Program-made: the position numbers and the translations under genes | NCBI RefSeq assembly: GCF_013106755.1 | Contig: NZ_WHPF01000002.1 | Location: 124,001 to 188,000, forward strand | Source of the DNA: Limnovirga soli | Lineage (GTDB): Bacteria > Bacteroidota > Bacteroidia > Chitinophagales > Chitinophagaceae | Direction of reading: 5' to 3' | DNA length: 64,000 nt | In this document: positions 48,132 through 57,169 of the stretch, in pieces | Layout: each line of letters starts with the position of its first letter | Numbering within the stretch: the first letter of the stretch is position 1 | Notes under the pieces: model-generated | Told to the model about the DNA's origin: nothing | Seen by the model: the letters and a program-made list of their open reading frames with translations, nothing else | Databases searched by the model: none

Positions 48132-49307
48132 ATGACAAAAGTGTTGCTGAATCGTAAAATTGCACAACGTATTGCCAATGGCCATCCATGGGTATTTGGA
48201 AACGAAATAAACCGTATTGAAGGTGAAGCTGCACCTGGCGAAATTGTAGATGTTTATTATCACGACAATAAATTTGCAGGCAGGGGTTATTACAATCCAA
48301 AATCGCAAATTGCCGTTCGCCTGCTTACCCGTAAAAAGGAAGAAATTAACGATGCCTTTTTTTATAACCGCATTCAACAAGCCTGGGCCTACCGGCAAAA
48401 AATTGGTTACACAGAAAATTGCCGACTGATATTTGGAGAGGCAGATGATATGCCCTCATTGATTATTGATAAGTTCAACGATTATTTTGTAATACAAACC
48501 ATGGCATTGGGCATGGATGTTTGGAAACCCGCCATTGTAAAAGCATTGGAGCAGATATTTTCTCCCAAAGGCATATATGAGCGCAACGATGTGCCCGTAC
48601 GTGAGCTGGAAGGCATGCAACAACAAAAAGGATTTCTGTCGGCACCATTTGATACAAATATCATCATTAATGAAAATGGATTACAATTTCATGTAGACAT
48701 TGTAAATGGGCAAAAAACGGGGTATTTTCTGGACCAAAGAGATAACAGAAGAGCAATAGCATCCATCGCAAAAGGGGCAGAAGTATTGGGCGCATTTACC
48801 TATACCGGTACTTTTGAAATTCATGCGGCACATTATGGTGCCAAATCGGTATTGGGTTTGGATATTTCTGAAAATGCAGTGGCGCAGGCCAATAGAAATG
48901 CACAACTAAATAAGCTGGATCATATTTGCCATTTTGAAGCTATGAATGCTTTTGATGCACTTAAAAACTGGAGTAAGGAAGGACGCCAATACGATATGGT
49001 AATGTTAGATCCACCGGCATTTACCAAAAGCCGTGAACATATTCAAAAAGCAATTACGGGCTATAAAGAAATTAATTTGCGTGGAATGAAACTGCTTAGA
49101 AATGGCGGCTTTTTGGTTACCTCGAGCTGCACTAATCTGGTACAGCCCGATGCGTTTTTGCAAATGATTGATATGGCTGCCAAAGATGCCCGTAAAAAAA
49201 TTAAGCAGGTTGTTTTTAAAGCACAGGCCAGCGATCATCCTATTGTTTGGGGACTTGAAAATACCAATTACCTGAAATTTTTAATTTTGGAAGTAACAGA
49301 CAGATAG
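48132..49307 (+). CDS. Class I SAM-dependent RNA methyltransferase, RlmI-like
   Basis: A 391-residue enzyme. It begins with a PUA-like RNA-binding domain (IANGHPWVFGNEI, GYYNPKSQIAVRLLT) and continues with a methyltransferase core carrying VLGAFTYTGTFEIHAA, VLGLDISENAV and the catalytic-type MVMLDPPAF. The closest known member is RlmI, which makes 5-methylcytosine in 23S rRNA; orthology is likely but unproved. A TATCTTTG box at 48120-48127 ends 4 bp before the ATG, so the mRNA may be nearly leaderless. Confidence 0.9.
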   Translation: MTKVLLNRKIAQRIANGHPWVFGNEINRIEGEAAPGEIVDVYYHDNKFAGRGYYNPKSQIAVRLLTRKKEEINDAFFYNRIQQAWAYRQKIGYTENCRLIFGEADDMPSLIIDKFNDYFVIQTMALGMDVWKPAIVKALEQIFSPKGIYERNDVPVRELEGMQQQKGFLSAPFDTNIIINENGLQFHVDIVNGQKTGYFLDQRDNRRAIASIAKGAEVLGAFTYTGTFEIHAAHYGAKSVLGLDISENAVAQANRNAQLNKLDHICHFEAMNAFDALKNWSKEGRQYDMVMLDPPAFTKSREHIQKAITGYKEINLRGMKLLRNGGFLVTSSCTNLVQPDAFLQMIDMAAKDARKKIKQVVFKAQASDHPIVWGLENTNYLKFLILEVTDR

Positions 49308-49380
49308 CTATTGGTATTATTATCAGAAGGACAAAAGTTAATCTGATGATTGGCTTTTTTTGCTGAATAGGATTACCAAT

Positions 49381-49400
49381 GTACAAGAGTGCGACGCAAG
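49381..49400 (+). repeat. Dispersed repeat, type A core
   Basis: A full core copy between two convergent genes, with a degenerate tail (GCTGACCAAATAA). Confidence 0.9.
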
Positions 49401-49474
49401 AATGCTTCATTAATAGGCTTAGCTGACCAAATAATACACCTCACCATTGGTAACCCAGTGAAAATTGAAAACCA

Positions 49475-51076
49475 TTACCGCTGAATGATAAATGTTTTTG
49501 TTGCCCCGGTTTGATTTTTTTTAATATAATAAATGCCATTAGGGTAGGTATTTACATTAAATACCTGTTGCCGGGCTGATTTATTTGTTTGTAAAGCTTT
49601 ACCCATATTGGAATAAAGCGTAAATGCGGCTGCGGTTTTTGAGGAAATGAACAACTGGTTTTTTGCCGGATTGGGGTAAATCTGCATTTCGTTGTTTACT
49701 TGTATGTTGATTGGCATTTGGCTGATGGTATTGCTTGCAGCAGGGCTGGTATAAAGGATATTTACTATCCAATAATCAGTTAAACCCCTTGAGCTTTCAG
49801 TTTTATCAAATGAAATGCCGGAGCCTGAAAATCCGCCGAGAATAAACTGATTTCTTTTTATTTCTTTTACCGATGTAAGATCATCGTTGAGTGAACCTCC
49901 AATGGTTTTATCCCAATTAAAATTACCATTACGGTCTAATTTTACTAGCCAATAATCATCCAGACCCTTACCTGATTCCGATTTTTCGCCGGAGATGGGT
50001 GAGCGGGAATAGCCGGCCAGGATATACCCAAGATCGAGTGTTTGCTGTAAGGCATAAAATTGCTCATCTGCGTTTCCTCCGATAGTCTTATCCCATTGTA
50101 TGTTTGCAAGGCTATCTAATTTTACCACCCAATAATCATTGGCACCCCTGCTATTCTCTGTTTTATCACCGGAAATATTGGAAGCAGAAAAACCACCTAA
50201 TATATAGCCTTTGTCTTTTGTTATTTGCAGATATTTAAAATTATCTGCAGCATTACCGCCAATGGTTTTATCCCATATTATGTTGCCATTGTTGTTCACT
50301 TTTACTAACCAATAATCAAAACCGCCTTTGCTATTTTGGGATTTTTCGCCCGAAATATTTGAATCGGATTTGCCACCTAAAATATACCCACCATCTCCTG
50401 TTTGTTGCAGGGAACTTATGCCATCGTAATCATTGCCTCCAAAGGTTCTATCCCAAATTTTATTGCCATTTTTATCTGTTTTTATTAGCCAGAAATCTGA
50501 ACCGCCTTTGCTGTTTTCAGATTTATCACCGGATATATCCGACCGGGAATGACCGCCCAAAATATAACCGCCATCAGCGGTTTGTTGTACGGACCGGCAT
50601 TCGTCATCCTCCTTACCTCCAAAGGTTTTTTGCCAGGCTATATTGCCATTTTTTCTAAGTTTAATAATCCAAAAATCTGTACCTCCGCGGGAAGTATCGG
50701 TTTTATCACCCGTTTTACCAGACTGACTAACACCGGCTAGCAAGTATCCGCTATCTAAGGTTTGTATGGCGGTAATAAGTTGATCAGAAAGGCTGCCGCC
50801 AATAGTTTTATCCCATTGAATAAGACCTGTTTTACTTCTTTTTACTACCCAATAATCTGCACTACCTCTGCTGTTTTCAGTCTTTTCCCCTGATATGCCT
50901 GAGGATGAAAAGCCTGCTGCCAAAGTGCCTCCATCATTGGTAAACAACAGGCACGACAATTTATCATCTGCATTGCCACCAACAGTTTGTTGACTGGTAA
51001 TTGAGACTTGTGCATTAACCGCACCAAAGAAAAAAGTACTGGTAAAAAGGGCAAGAATAAAATGGATGATTTTCAT
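49475..51076 (-). CDS. Secreted protein with seven 60-residue repeats and T9SS sorting domain
   Basis: A 533-residue exported protein. After a signal peptide ending near NAQVS, seven tandem units of 60 residues begin at residue 31, the last one short (to about 441). Each unit has T(I/F)GG, YILGG or a variant, (I/T)SG(D/E)K, DYW(L/V)VK and (I/W)WDK at fixed places. Seven equal units suggest a seven-bladed beta-propeller. The C-terminal 75 residues (YPNPAKNQLFI, KTFIIQR) are a T9SS type A sorting domain. The role is unknown. Confidence 0.88.
   Translation of the reverse strand: MKIIHFILALFTSTFFFGAVNAQVSITSQQTVGGNADDKLSCLLFTNDGGTLAAGFSSSGISGEKTENSRGSADYWVVKRSKTGLIQWDKTIGGSLSDQLITAIQTLDSGYLLAGVSQSGKTGDKTDTSRGGTDFWIIKLRKNGNIAWQKTFGGKEDDECRSVQQTADGGYILGGHSRSDISGDKSENSKGGSDFWLIKTDKNGNKIWDRTFGGNDYDGISSLQQTGDGGYILGGKSDSNISGEKSQNSKGGFDYWLVKVNNNGNIIWDKTIGGNAADNFKYLQITKDKGYILGGFSASNISGDKTENSRGANDYWVVKLDSLANIQWDKTIGGNADEQFYALQQTLDLGYILAGYSRSPISGEKSESGKGLDDYWLVKLDRNGNFNWDKTIGGSLNDDLTSVKEIKRNQFILGGFSGSGISFDKTESSRGLTDYWIVNILYTSPAASNTISQMPINIQVNNEMQIYPNPAKNQLFISSKTAAAFTLYSNMGKALQTNKSARQQVFNVNTYPNGIYYIKKNQTGATKTFIIQR
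49754..50986 (-). repeat. Tandem 180 bp coding repeats (seven units)
   Basis: The repeats code for the 60-residue units of the propeller-like protein. The period is constant, with no insertions in the first six units. Confidence 0.85.
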
Positions 51077-51354
51077 TTTGTGATGCTTTTCTAGTGCCTG
51101 CTGAATATAAAATATTTATTGCTTTCGTACATAATCTCCTATTTTGTTTAAGCTTGCTTTAATAAATTCTCAATATCAGTTACACAATTTGGTGCTTCTT
51201 ATTGAATGTCAATACGATATATTTTATGCTTAAAATCTTCAAAAAGCCCTTGTATTTAAAATGCCTTAATTTTTTAAATAGTCACCAGCTATTTGGTGCC
51301 ACTCACATTTTATATTTCTATATTTATTTATATAAGTACCTCAAATCAACCTCA

Positions 51355-53349
51355 ATGAAACTAACTAGAAATCACCTCATCGTTCTATCATTTTTTGTAT
51401 CCTCCTTGCTTTTGGTATCCTGGGATAAGCTGATAAAACATCCCGGCACCTCATTAAATAAAGTACAGTTGATAAATGAAGACAAACTTTCCAATGTTTA
51501 TACCGAAGACCAGTTTGCTGCTTTATTAATGGATAATGTTCCACTTGGTTTTGGCCCTTATGGCAACAAAAACTTACCCGCTGCAGAGGATGTACTTGTG
51601 CAAAAAATTGCAGGAGATAACAGTCATTTACTATTAATGGCTTTTTACAATAAAGAAATGTATCAAGCTCCTTTTATTACGCTGCATCAAAATGGGATAG
51701 ATATTTTATTAAAAGATGATGGAATTGCTGAAGACGCAATTGCTGGAGATGGATTATTTACGGCTAAAATAAGTACAGATGTGCCTTCTTTCAGAGAAAC
51801 GGCCATTGGTCTGGATAAAGAAATACAACAGTCATCCTTTAAATATGTACAATTTAAAAATAGGTCGATTGTAGATGGTGCAGATGATATCAGGGGTTTT
51901 GACCTGAAAAAGTTTGATGCATTTCAAAAAGTATCTATTGCCGGTCTTAATGCTGCCGAAACAAGTGTTATTGATGATATTAAATCGCATAGTCTTTTTC
52001 TAACTGCACTTTCTGTGGTAGAGGACCCCACTCGCACCTGGGACCCCTGTCATAAAGTAGGTAATCCCAATGGTGCCTGGACATTTCAACAACTTATGCG
52101 GCAATTGGCCACTACCAATCCTAAAAAACCTGCTACAGATAAGCAAACCTCAGATTTTATTTTAAAATGGCTGGATAATTGGTCTGTTCCACAGGTAGTT
52201 AATGGCGATACCATTGCTGCCAGGCCATTGCTGGCAAGGGTTTTAACCAATCCCTGGTTAGAGAGAAGCGTAGCCGCAGGATATCCCAAAGGACAGTTAG
52301 ACCTTAGTTCTGCTCCCTTTAAATTATTGGGCATTGTAAACCGTTTTGACCAGCGTTCAATAGAAAATGGACAACCTGCCGGAGAAGCCCGTTTTGTTTT
52401 TACATTATTAAGAAGTGATTGTACTGATAGTAAGGATTATACCCTTTCCTTTGAATACATCATCAATAAGCCAAATAATTGCGATTCTCTACATGCATGG
52501 GCACAACAATGGTACGATCTTAAAAACTATACGGTGGGAAGCACAGCCTACAATGCAGCTTTGGAAAAAATTACCAACCAGTTTACCTTTTGTGGCACCA
52601 ACCGCAATAATGTAAACCAAAGCAGTTTAAAACATTTGCGTAGTAACGATCAGGCTTTAACATCTAACCTAACCCCAATTGTTGGTGAGTTCAGGCAATT
52701 TGTACTTAGTCCGGTTACCCACACTTTTGTTTTAGCACCGGTAGAGAATGCTGCTGCGGACAGGTATAATGTTAAAGTGGATAATGCGGATGTAAGAAGA
52801 TTTGCTGATTATGTAAACAATAACCAAAAGGATATCATCAATAATAACCTTAAAATACCGGTTACTTATCTGGATTCCCCAATGCTGGGTGGCAAAACCA
52901 AAATTATTGGTGGCATTCCGGTAGGAGAGCCGCCTTACCCTTTTCATTGGGATGGCGTACCTGATGATCGTAATTCACCTGCATATATAAGAAATGCAGA
53001 GGCACGTCATGTAATTAGCTTAAATGCCTGTTCGGGTTGCCATGCAGGGGAAACGCAAACCCGGTTTTGGCACCTAAATCCGGTATTTTATGGTAAGGAA
53101 ACTACACTATCCGGATTTTTAACCGGCACCAAAGGTCTTGATGCCATTGATTTTGATTATAACAACAACAATGATAGCATGACGGTAAAAGACCCGGCAC
53201 TAAGACCATCATCTAATCCAAAATTATATGTGTACAACGATTTGCTACGCAGGGCCGAAGACCTGAACGATTTTCTTTCCCAATCGTGTGGCAGCATTTT
53301 TAGCATCCGCAATCAATTAATGTACAAACCCATGTTAATGGTGCATTAG
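51355..53349 (+). CDS. Exported protein with one CxxCH motif
   Basis: A 664-residue protein with an N-terminal signal segment (LIVLSFFVSSLLLVSW). The ATG at 51355 is preferred; a 51-codon longer reading frame upstream has poor composition. Residues 95-150 (DILLKDDGIAEDAIAGDGLFTAKIS) resemble a choice-of-anchor type domain. The motif CSGCH at residues 559-563 could attach one haem c, so it may be a periplasmic or surface cytochrome-like protein. No close family is recognised. Confidence 0.75.
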   Translation: MKLTRNHLIVLSFFVSSLLLVSWDKLIKHPGTSLNKVQLINEDKLSNVYTEDQFAALLMDNVPLGFGPYGNKNLPAAEDVLVQKIAGDNSHLLLMAFYNKEMYQAPFITLHQNGIDILLKDDGIAEDAIAGDGLFTAKISTDVPSFRETAIGLDKEIQQSSFKYVQFKNRSIVDGADDIRGFDLKKFDAFQKVSIAGLNAAETSVIDDIKSHSLFLTALSVVEDPTRTWDPCHKVGNPNGAWTFQQLMRQLATTNPKKPATDKQTSDFILKWLDNWSVPQVVNGDTIAARPLLARVLTNPWLERSVAAGYPKGQLDLSSAPFKLLGIVNRFDQRSIENGQPAGEARFVFTLLRSDCTDSKDYTLSFEYIINKPNNCDSLHAWAQQWYDLKNYTVGSTAYNAALEKITNQFTFCGTNRNNVNQSSLKHLRSNDQALTSNLTPIVGEFRQFVLSPVTHTFVLAPVENAAADRYNVKVDNADVRRFADYVNNNQKDIINNNLKIPVTYLDSPMLGGKTKIIGGIPVGEPPYPFHWDGVPDDRNSPAYIRNAEARHVISLNACSGCHAGETQTRFWHLNPVFYGKETTLSGFLTGTKGLDAIDFDYNNNNDSMTVKDPALRPSSNPKLYVYNDLLRRAEDLNDFLSQSCGSIFSIRNQLMYKPMLMVH

Positions 53350-53367
53350 TACTACTTTTTAAAACAT

Positions 53368-53396
53368 AAAGGGCTGCTAAAGTGGCCCTTTTTTTG
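53368..53396 (+). terminator. Intrinsic terminator
   Basis: AAGGGC pairs with GCCCTT around a 10-base loop and is followed by a T run, 19 bp after the stop. Confidence 0.85.
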
Positions 53397-53426
53397 TGCC
53401 CGGCATTTCTAACACTAGTCATCATT

Positions 53427-53446
53427 CTTGCGTCGCACACTTGTAC
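53427..53446 (-). repeat. Dispersed repeat, type A core, left arm of a pair
   Basis: A full core copy with a GCCGGGCACAAAAAAA tail at about 53399. It faces the copy at 53512, complementary at 19 of 20 positions. Confidence 0.95.
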
Positions 53447-53511
53447 TGCACAATGTTTTGCAACATTATGTATTAGCAATTGGCTTTTAAAAGCAGCATA
53501 TATATTCAGGC

Positions 53512-53532
53512 GTACAAGAGTGCGACGCAAGT
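53512..53532 (+). repeat. Dispersed repeat, type A core, right arm of a pair
   Basis: A full core copy followed by TAAAGCC and a GCCTGGCCCAAAA tail. It ends about 60 bp before the his promoter. Confidence 0.95.
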
Positions 53533-53594
53533 AAAGCCAAACCAATGGAATTCAGCCTGGCCCAAAAGCATTTGAAGAATAACAGGAATAAAAA

Positions 53595-53625
53595 TTTGGT
53601 AGAATAATTTCATCGCTTACTTTTG
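53595..53625 (+). promoter_or_regulatory. Consensus promoter of the histidine operon
   Basis: TTTG (53595-53598), 19 bases, then TACTTTTG (53618-53625) is an exact match to the Bacteroidetes TTTG-N19-21-TAnnTTTG form. Transcription should begin near 53629-53632, at the leader peptide. Confidence 0.8.
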
Positions 53626-53629
53626 CGAC

Positions 53630-53680
53630 ATGAAAATAACAATGCACATACATCATCATCTTTACTTACCTAACTGGTAG
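53630..53680 (+). CDS. hisL: Histidine-operon leader peptide
   Basis: A 16-codon ORF encodes MKITMHIHHHLYLPNW: four His codons, three of them in a row, then TAG. An in-frame ATG at 53642 would give a 12-residue form and fits better if transcription begins at 53630. A hairpin (CTTACC with GGTAGG, 53665-53681) overlaps the stop and could act as a pause structure. An intrinsic terminator follows, and hisG starts 106 bp after the leader stop. This is the classical layout of His-tRNA-controlled attenuation: a ribosome stalled at the His codons lets transcription continue. The assignment rests on layout and codon content, not on homology. Confidence 0.85.
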   Translation: MKITMHIHHHLYLPNW

Positions 53681-53717
53681 GCCGGTGTTGTTTTGTGCAT
53701 TCAATCATAAAAACATT

Positions 53718-53748
53718 TAAAGGCTTACACTTGTAAGTCTTTTTTTTT
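53718..53748 (+). terminator. Attenuator (intrinsic terminator) before hisG
   Basis: AGGCTTAC pairs with GTAAGTCT around ACTT, with one G-T pair, and is followed by nine T. It lies 38 bp past the leader stop and 38 bp before hisG. An antiterminator partner was not clearly identified. Confidence 0.85.
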
Positions 53749-53786
53749 GCACTAACAGAAGTAAACTGCTTCTACAAACAAAGGAT

Positions 53787-54647
53787 ATGGAACAAAAATT
53801 AAAAGTAGCTATTCAAAAATCGGGCAGGTTACACGATGATTCTATTAAGTTACTAAAAGAGTGTGGTATTGATATTAGCAATGGCGTTAACAAACTAAAA
53901 AGCGAAGCCAGCAATTTCCCTATGGAAGTATATTTTTTACGTGATGATGATATTCCACAATATGTAGAAGATGGGGTTGCACATATTGGTTTTGTTGGTG
54001 AAAATGTGGTATACGAAAAAAATAAAAAAGCCGAAGTAGTAGAGCATTTAGGTTTTGGTAAATGCCGTTTATCACTGGCTACCCGGCGCCATGAAAAATA
54101 CGAAGATGCCCGTTTTTTACAAGGCAAAAAAATAGCCACCAGCTACCCGGTTATTTTACAGCAATTCCTGGATAAGCAGGGTATACAGGCAGAAATTCAT
54201 GAGATTAGCGGCAGCGTTGAAATTGCCCCCGGAATTGGTTTGGCAGATGCCATATGTGATTTGGTAAGCAGCGGCTCTACTTTATTTATGAATGGTTTGG
54301 TAGAGGCAGAAACCATTCTACAATCGCAGGCTGTGCTTATAAAAAACAAAGTACTGGGTAGCGACCAACAAGTGCTACTGGATAAATTACTGTTTAGAAT
54401 AAAGGCAGTTAAAAAAGCAAAAAACAATAAATATATTTTGCTAAATGCACCAAACGATCATCTGGAAGAAATCATTTCATTATTACCCGGTATGAAGAGC
54501 CCCACCGTACTGCCTTTGGCAGAAGCAGGTTGGAGCAGTGTACACAGTGTATTAAATGAAAATGAATTTTGGGAAATTATTGAAAAGCTAAAGCTGGCCG
54601 GTGCCCAGGGCATTTTGGTAGTGCCTATTGAAAAAATGATTATTTAA
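53787..54647 (+). CDS. hisG: ATP phosphoribosyltransferase, long form
   Basis: A 286-residue enzyme for the first step of histidine synthesis, joining ATP and PRPP. The opening LKVAIQKSGRLHDDSIKLLKECGI and the PRPP-binding EIAPGIGLADAICDLVSSGSTL are typical. The C-terminal 80 residues form the regulatory domain of the long, HisZ-independent form, which binds histidine for feedback inhibition. It is the first gene of the operon. Confidence 0.97.
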   Translation: MEQKLKVAIQKSGRLHDDSIKLLKECGIDISNGVNKLKSEASNFPMEVYFLRDDDIPQYVEDGVAHIGFVGENVVYEKNKKAEVVEHLGFGKCRLSLATRRHEKYEDARFLQGKKIATSYPVILQQFLDKQGIQAEIHEISGSVEIAPGIGLADAICDLVSSGSTLFMNGLVEAETILQSQAVLIKNKVLGSDQQVLLDKLLFRIKAVKKAKNNKYILLNAPNDHLEEIISLLPGMKSPTVLPLAEAGWSSVHSVLNENEFWEIIEKLKLAGAQGILVVPIEKMII

Positions 54648-54665
54648 CCTAGTGAGTAGCCGCAT

Positions 54666-55967
54666 ATGAAACTGATAAAATATCCGTTGAAAGAAACATG
54701 GCCAGGTCTTTTAGAGCGCCCTTCTTTTAATGCAGTTGCCTTGCAGGAAAAAGTAAAAGCTGTTTTGACTGATATTAAACAACAAGGGGATGTTGCCGTT
54801 CAACACTATACCCACTTGTTTGATGGCATTAACCTGCCCAACAATATAGTTAGTAAAGCCGAAATGGAAACAGCTGCACAATTATTATCTCCGCAGTTAA
54901 AACAGGCCATTCAATTGGCTGCTGATAATATTCGGCTATTTCACCGCCAGCAATTATCAGCACCAACAAAGGTAGAAACCATGCCCGGTATTGAATGCTG
55001 GCGTAAATCAGTAGGCATAGAAAAAGTGGGATTGTATATACCTGGTGGCACGGCTCCTTTATTTTCCACCATTCTAATGCTGGGTATTCCTGCACAACTG
55101 GCAGGTTGCCGCGATATTATTTTATGTTCCCCGCCGGATAAAGAGGGCAAACTGCATCCCGCCATTTTGTATGCGGCAAAATTGGTAGGGGTAACGCAAA
55201 TATGTAAAATTGGTGGTGTACAAGCCATTGGGGCCATGGCTTATGGTACCGCAACTATACCTCAGGTTTATAAAATATTTGGCCCGGGCAATCAATATGT
55301 AACCTGTGCCAAACAATTAATACAACAGCAGGGTATTGCCATAGATATGCCAGCCGGCCCAAGTGAAGTTTGTGTGTTGGCCGATGATACAGCCAATGCC
55401 GCATTTGTGGCGGCTGATTTATTATCTCAGGCCGAGCATGGTATTGATAGCCAGGTTTTACTGGTTTCAGTTTCAGAAAGACTAATTCAGGAGGTGGAAA
55501 GCCAGTTAAACAGTCAATTAGCTGTTTTACCACGTAAGCAAATTGCCGAACAGGCATTGGCCAATAGTAAAGCCATACTGGTACCTACTATTGCCGAAGC
55601 TATCGATATGGTAAATGCTTATGCGGCAGAACACCTTATTATTTCCTGTAATAATGCTGAAGAAATTGGAGAGGAAATTATTAATGCAGGTTCTGTTTTT
55701 TTAGGTAACTACTCACCCGAAAGTGTGGGCGATTATGCCAGTGGTACCAATCATACCTTGCCAACCAATGGATTTGCCCGGGCTTATAGTGGCGTAAGTG
55801 TAGATAGTTTTACTAAAAAAATCACTTATCAAAAACTTAGCAGGCAAGGTTTACAGCAAATAGGTGCAACTGTAGAATTAATGGCCAATGCCGAGGGGCT
55901 GCAGGCACATGCCAATGCTGTAACACTGCGTTTGCAGGAAATAGAAAATAATGAGCCCGGCAGTTAA
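54666..55967 (+). CDS. hisD: Histidinol dehydrogenase
   Basis: A 433-residue zinc and NAD enzyme that makes histidine from histidinol in two oxidations. It carries VGLYIPGGTAPLFSTILM, GPGNQYVTCAKQ, PAGPSEVCVLAD and DLLSQAEHG, all standard for HisD. It starts 18 bp after hisG. The only intergenic gap that follows contains a dispersed repeat. Confidence 0.97.
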   Translation: MKLIKYPLKETWPGLLERPSFNAVALQEKVKAVLTDIKQQGDVAVQHYTHLFDGINLPNNIVSKAEMETAAQLLSPQLKQAIQLAADNIRLFHRQQLSAPTKVETMPGIECWRKSVGIEKVGLYIPGGTAPLFSTILMLGIPAQLAGCRDIILCSPPDKEGKLHPAILYAAKLVGVTQICKIGGVQAIGAMAYGTATIPQVYKIFGPGNQYVTCAKQLIQQQGIAIDMPAGPSEVCVLADDTANAAFVAADLLSQAEHGIDSQVLLVSVSERLIQEVESQLNSQLAVLPRKQIAEQALANSKAILVPTIAEAIDMVNAYAAEHLIISCNNAEEIGEEIINAGSVFLGNYSPESVGDYASGTNHTLPTNGFARAYSGVSVDSFTKKITYQKLSRQGLQQIGATVELMANAEGLQAHANAVTLRLQEIENNEPGS

Positions 55968-55983
55968 TCACATAATTGGCTTT

Positions 55984-56004
55984 ACTTGCGTCGCACACTT
56001 GTGC
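55984..56004 (-). repeat. Dispersed repeat, type A core, between hisD and hisC
   Basis: The core has GCAC at its outer end. The GCCGGGC tail overlaps the last codons of hisD (about 55954-55960). Confidence 0.9.
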
Positions 56005-56060
56005 TGCAGGTTAAGGGGCAGCTTTAAAACATAAAGTATAACGCCGAATAAATAGAATTT

Positions 56061-57128
56061 ATGAGCTTTAATATTGATAATCTGGTTAGAGAAAATATAA
56101 AAAAGCTGGTGCCATATTCATCAGCACGTGACGAGTTTAGCGGAGACGCCAAAGTATTTCTTGATGCGAATGAGAATAGCCTGGGTTCTCCACTCACCAA
56201 ATGGTATAACCGGTATCCCGATCCGCATCAACAACAAATAAAACAGGTGTTAAGCACCATCAAAGGCATCGCACCAGAACATATATTCTTAGGCAATGGC
56301 AGCGATGAATGTATTGACCTGCTGTTCCGCAGTTTTTGTAATCCAGGTAAAGACAATGTTATTATTTGTCCGCCAACTTATGGCATGTATGAAGTAAGCG
56401 CCAATATTAACGATATAGCCATTAGAAAAGCCCCATTGCTTGAAAATTTTGAACTGGACCTCATCCATATAGAACAATTGGCCGATGCCAATACAAAGCT
56501 CATTTGGATTTGCTCACCCAATAATCCGACAGGTAATTCATTCAACCGGGCCGATATTGAAATGGTGCTCAATAATTTCAAAGGTATTGTGGTAATAGAT
56601 GAAGCTTATATCAATTTTGCCCGTCAAAAAACATTTATTCAGGAGCTGGTAGATTATCCCAATCTGGTAGTACTGCAAACTTTTAGTAAAGCCTGGGGTT
56701 TGGCAGGTTTACGTTTGGGAATGGCATTTGCTTCAGCAGCCATCATCGAAATTTTAAACAAGGTAAAACCGCCTTACAATATCAATCAGGCCACGCAGGA
56801 GCTTGCATTGAAGGCACTGGAAGAAGTTGGCCAAGTAAATGATATGATCACTGAATTGGTAGATATGCGCATTGCACTGGCAGAAGTGTTATCCACCATA
56901 CCCACCGTAGAAAAAGTATTTCCTTCTGATGCCAATTTTTTATTGGTTAAAATAAAAGATGCCCGAAAATTATACGATTTTCTGTTAACCAAAGGTATAG
57001 TGGTAAGAGACCGTAGCAATGTAAAATTGTGCGAAGAATGCCTGCGAATTACCATTGGCACCGAGCAGGAAAATACAGATCTGGTAGATGCCATAGCCCA
57101 ATGGTTAAATATTACAACAAGTGCTTAA
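56061..57128 (+). CDS. hisC: Histidinol-phosphate aminotransferase
   Basis: A 355-residue pyridoxal-phosphate enzyme of histidine synthesis. The PLP-binding Lys lies in TFSKAWGLAGLRLG, with SPNNPTGN and VVIDEAYINF upstream, as in class I aminotransferases. The length is normal. It follows hisD by 93 bp. Confidence 0.96.
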   Translation: MSFNIDNLVRENIKKLVPYSSARDEFSGDAKVFLDANENSLGSPLTKWYNRYPDPHQQQIKQVLSTIKGIAPEHIFLGNGSDECIDLLFRSFCNPGKDNVIICPPTYGMYEVSANINDIAIRKAPLLENFELDLIHIEQLADANTKLIWICSPNNPTGNSFNRADIEMVLNNFKGIVVIDEAYINFARQKTFIQELVDYPNLVVLQTFSKAWGLAGLRLGMAFASAAIIEILNKVKPPYNINQATQELALKALEEVGQVNDMITELVDMRIALAEVLSTIPTVEKVFPSDANFLLVKIKDARKLYDFLLTKGIVVRDRSNVKLCEECLRITIGTEQENTDLVDAIAQWLNITTSA

Positions 57129-57169
57129 TCTTATTGTTATAAATTACATTTATTTAAAAATCGCAGTGT

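Noticed and set aside
51202-51354. N-terminal extension of the CxxCH protein
   Set aside because: The extra 51 residues precede a good signal peptide and are rich in Tyr, Phe and Lys from AT-rich spacer DNA.
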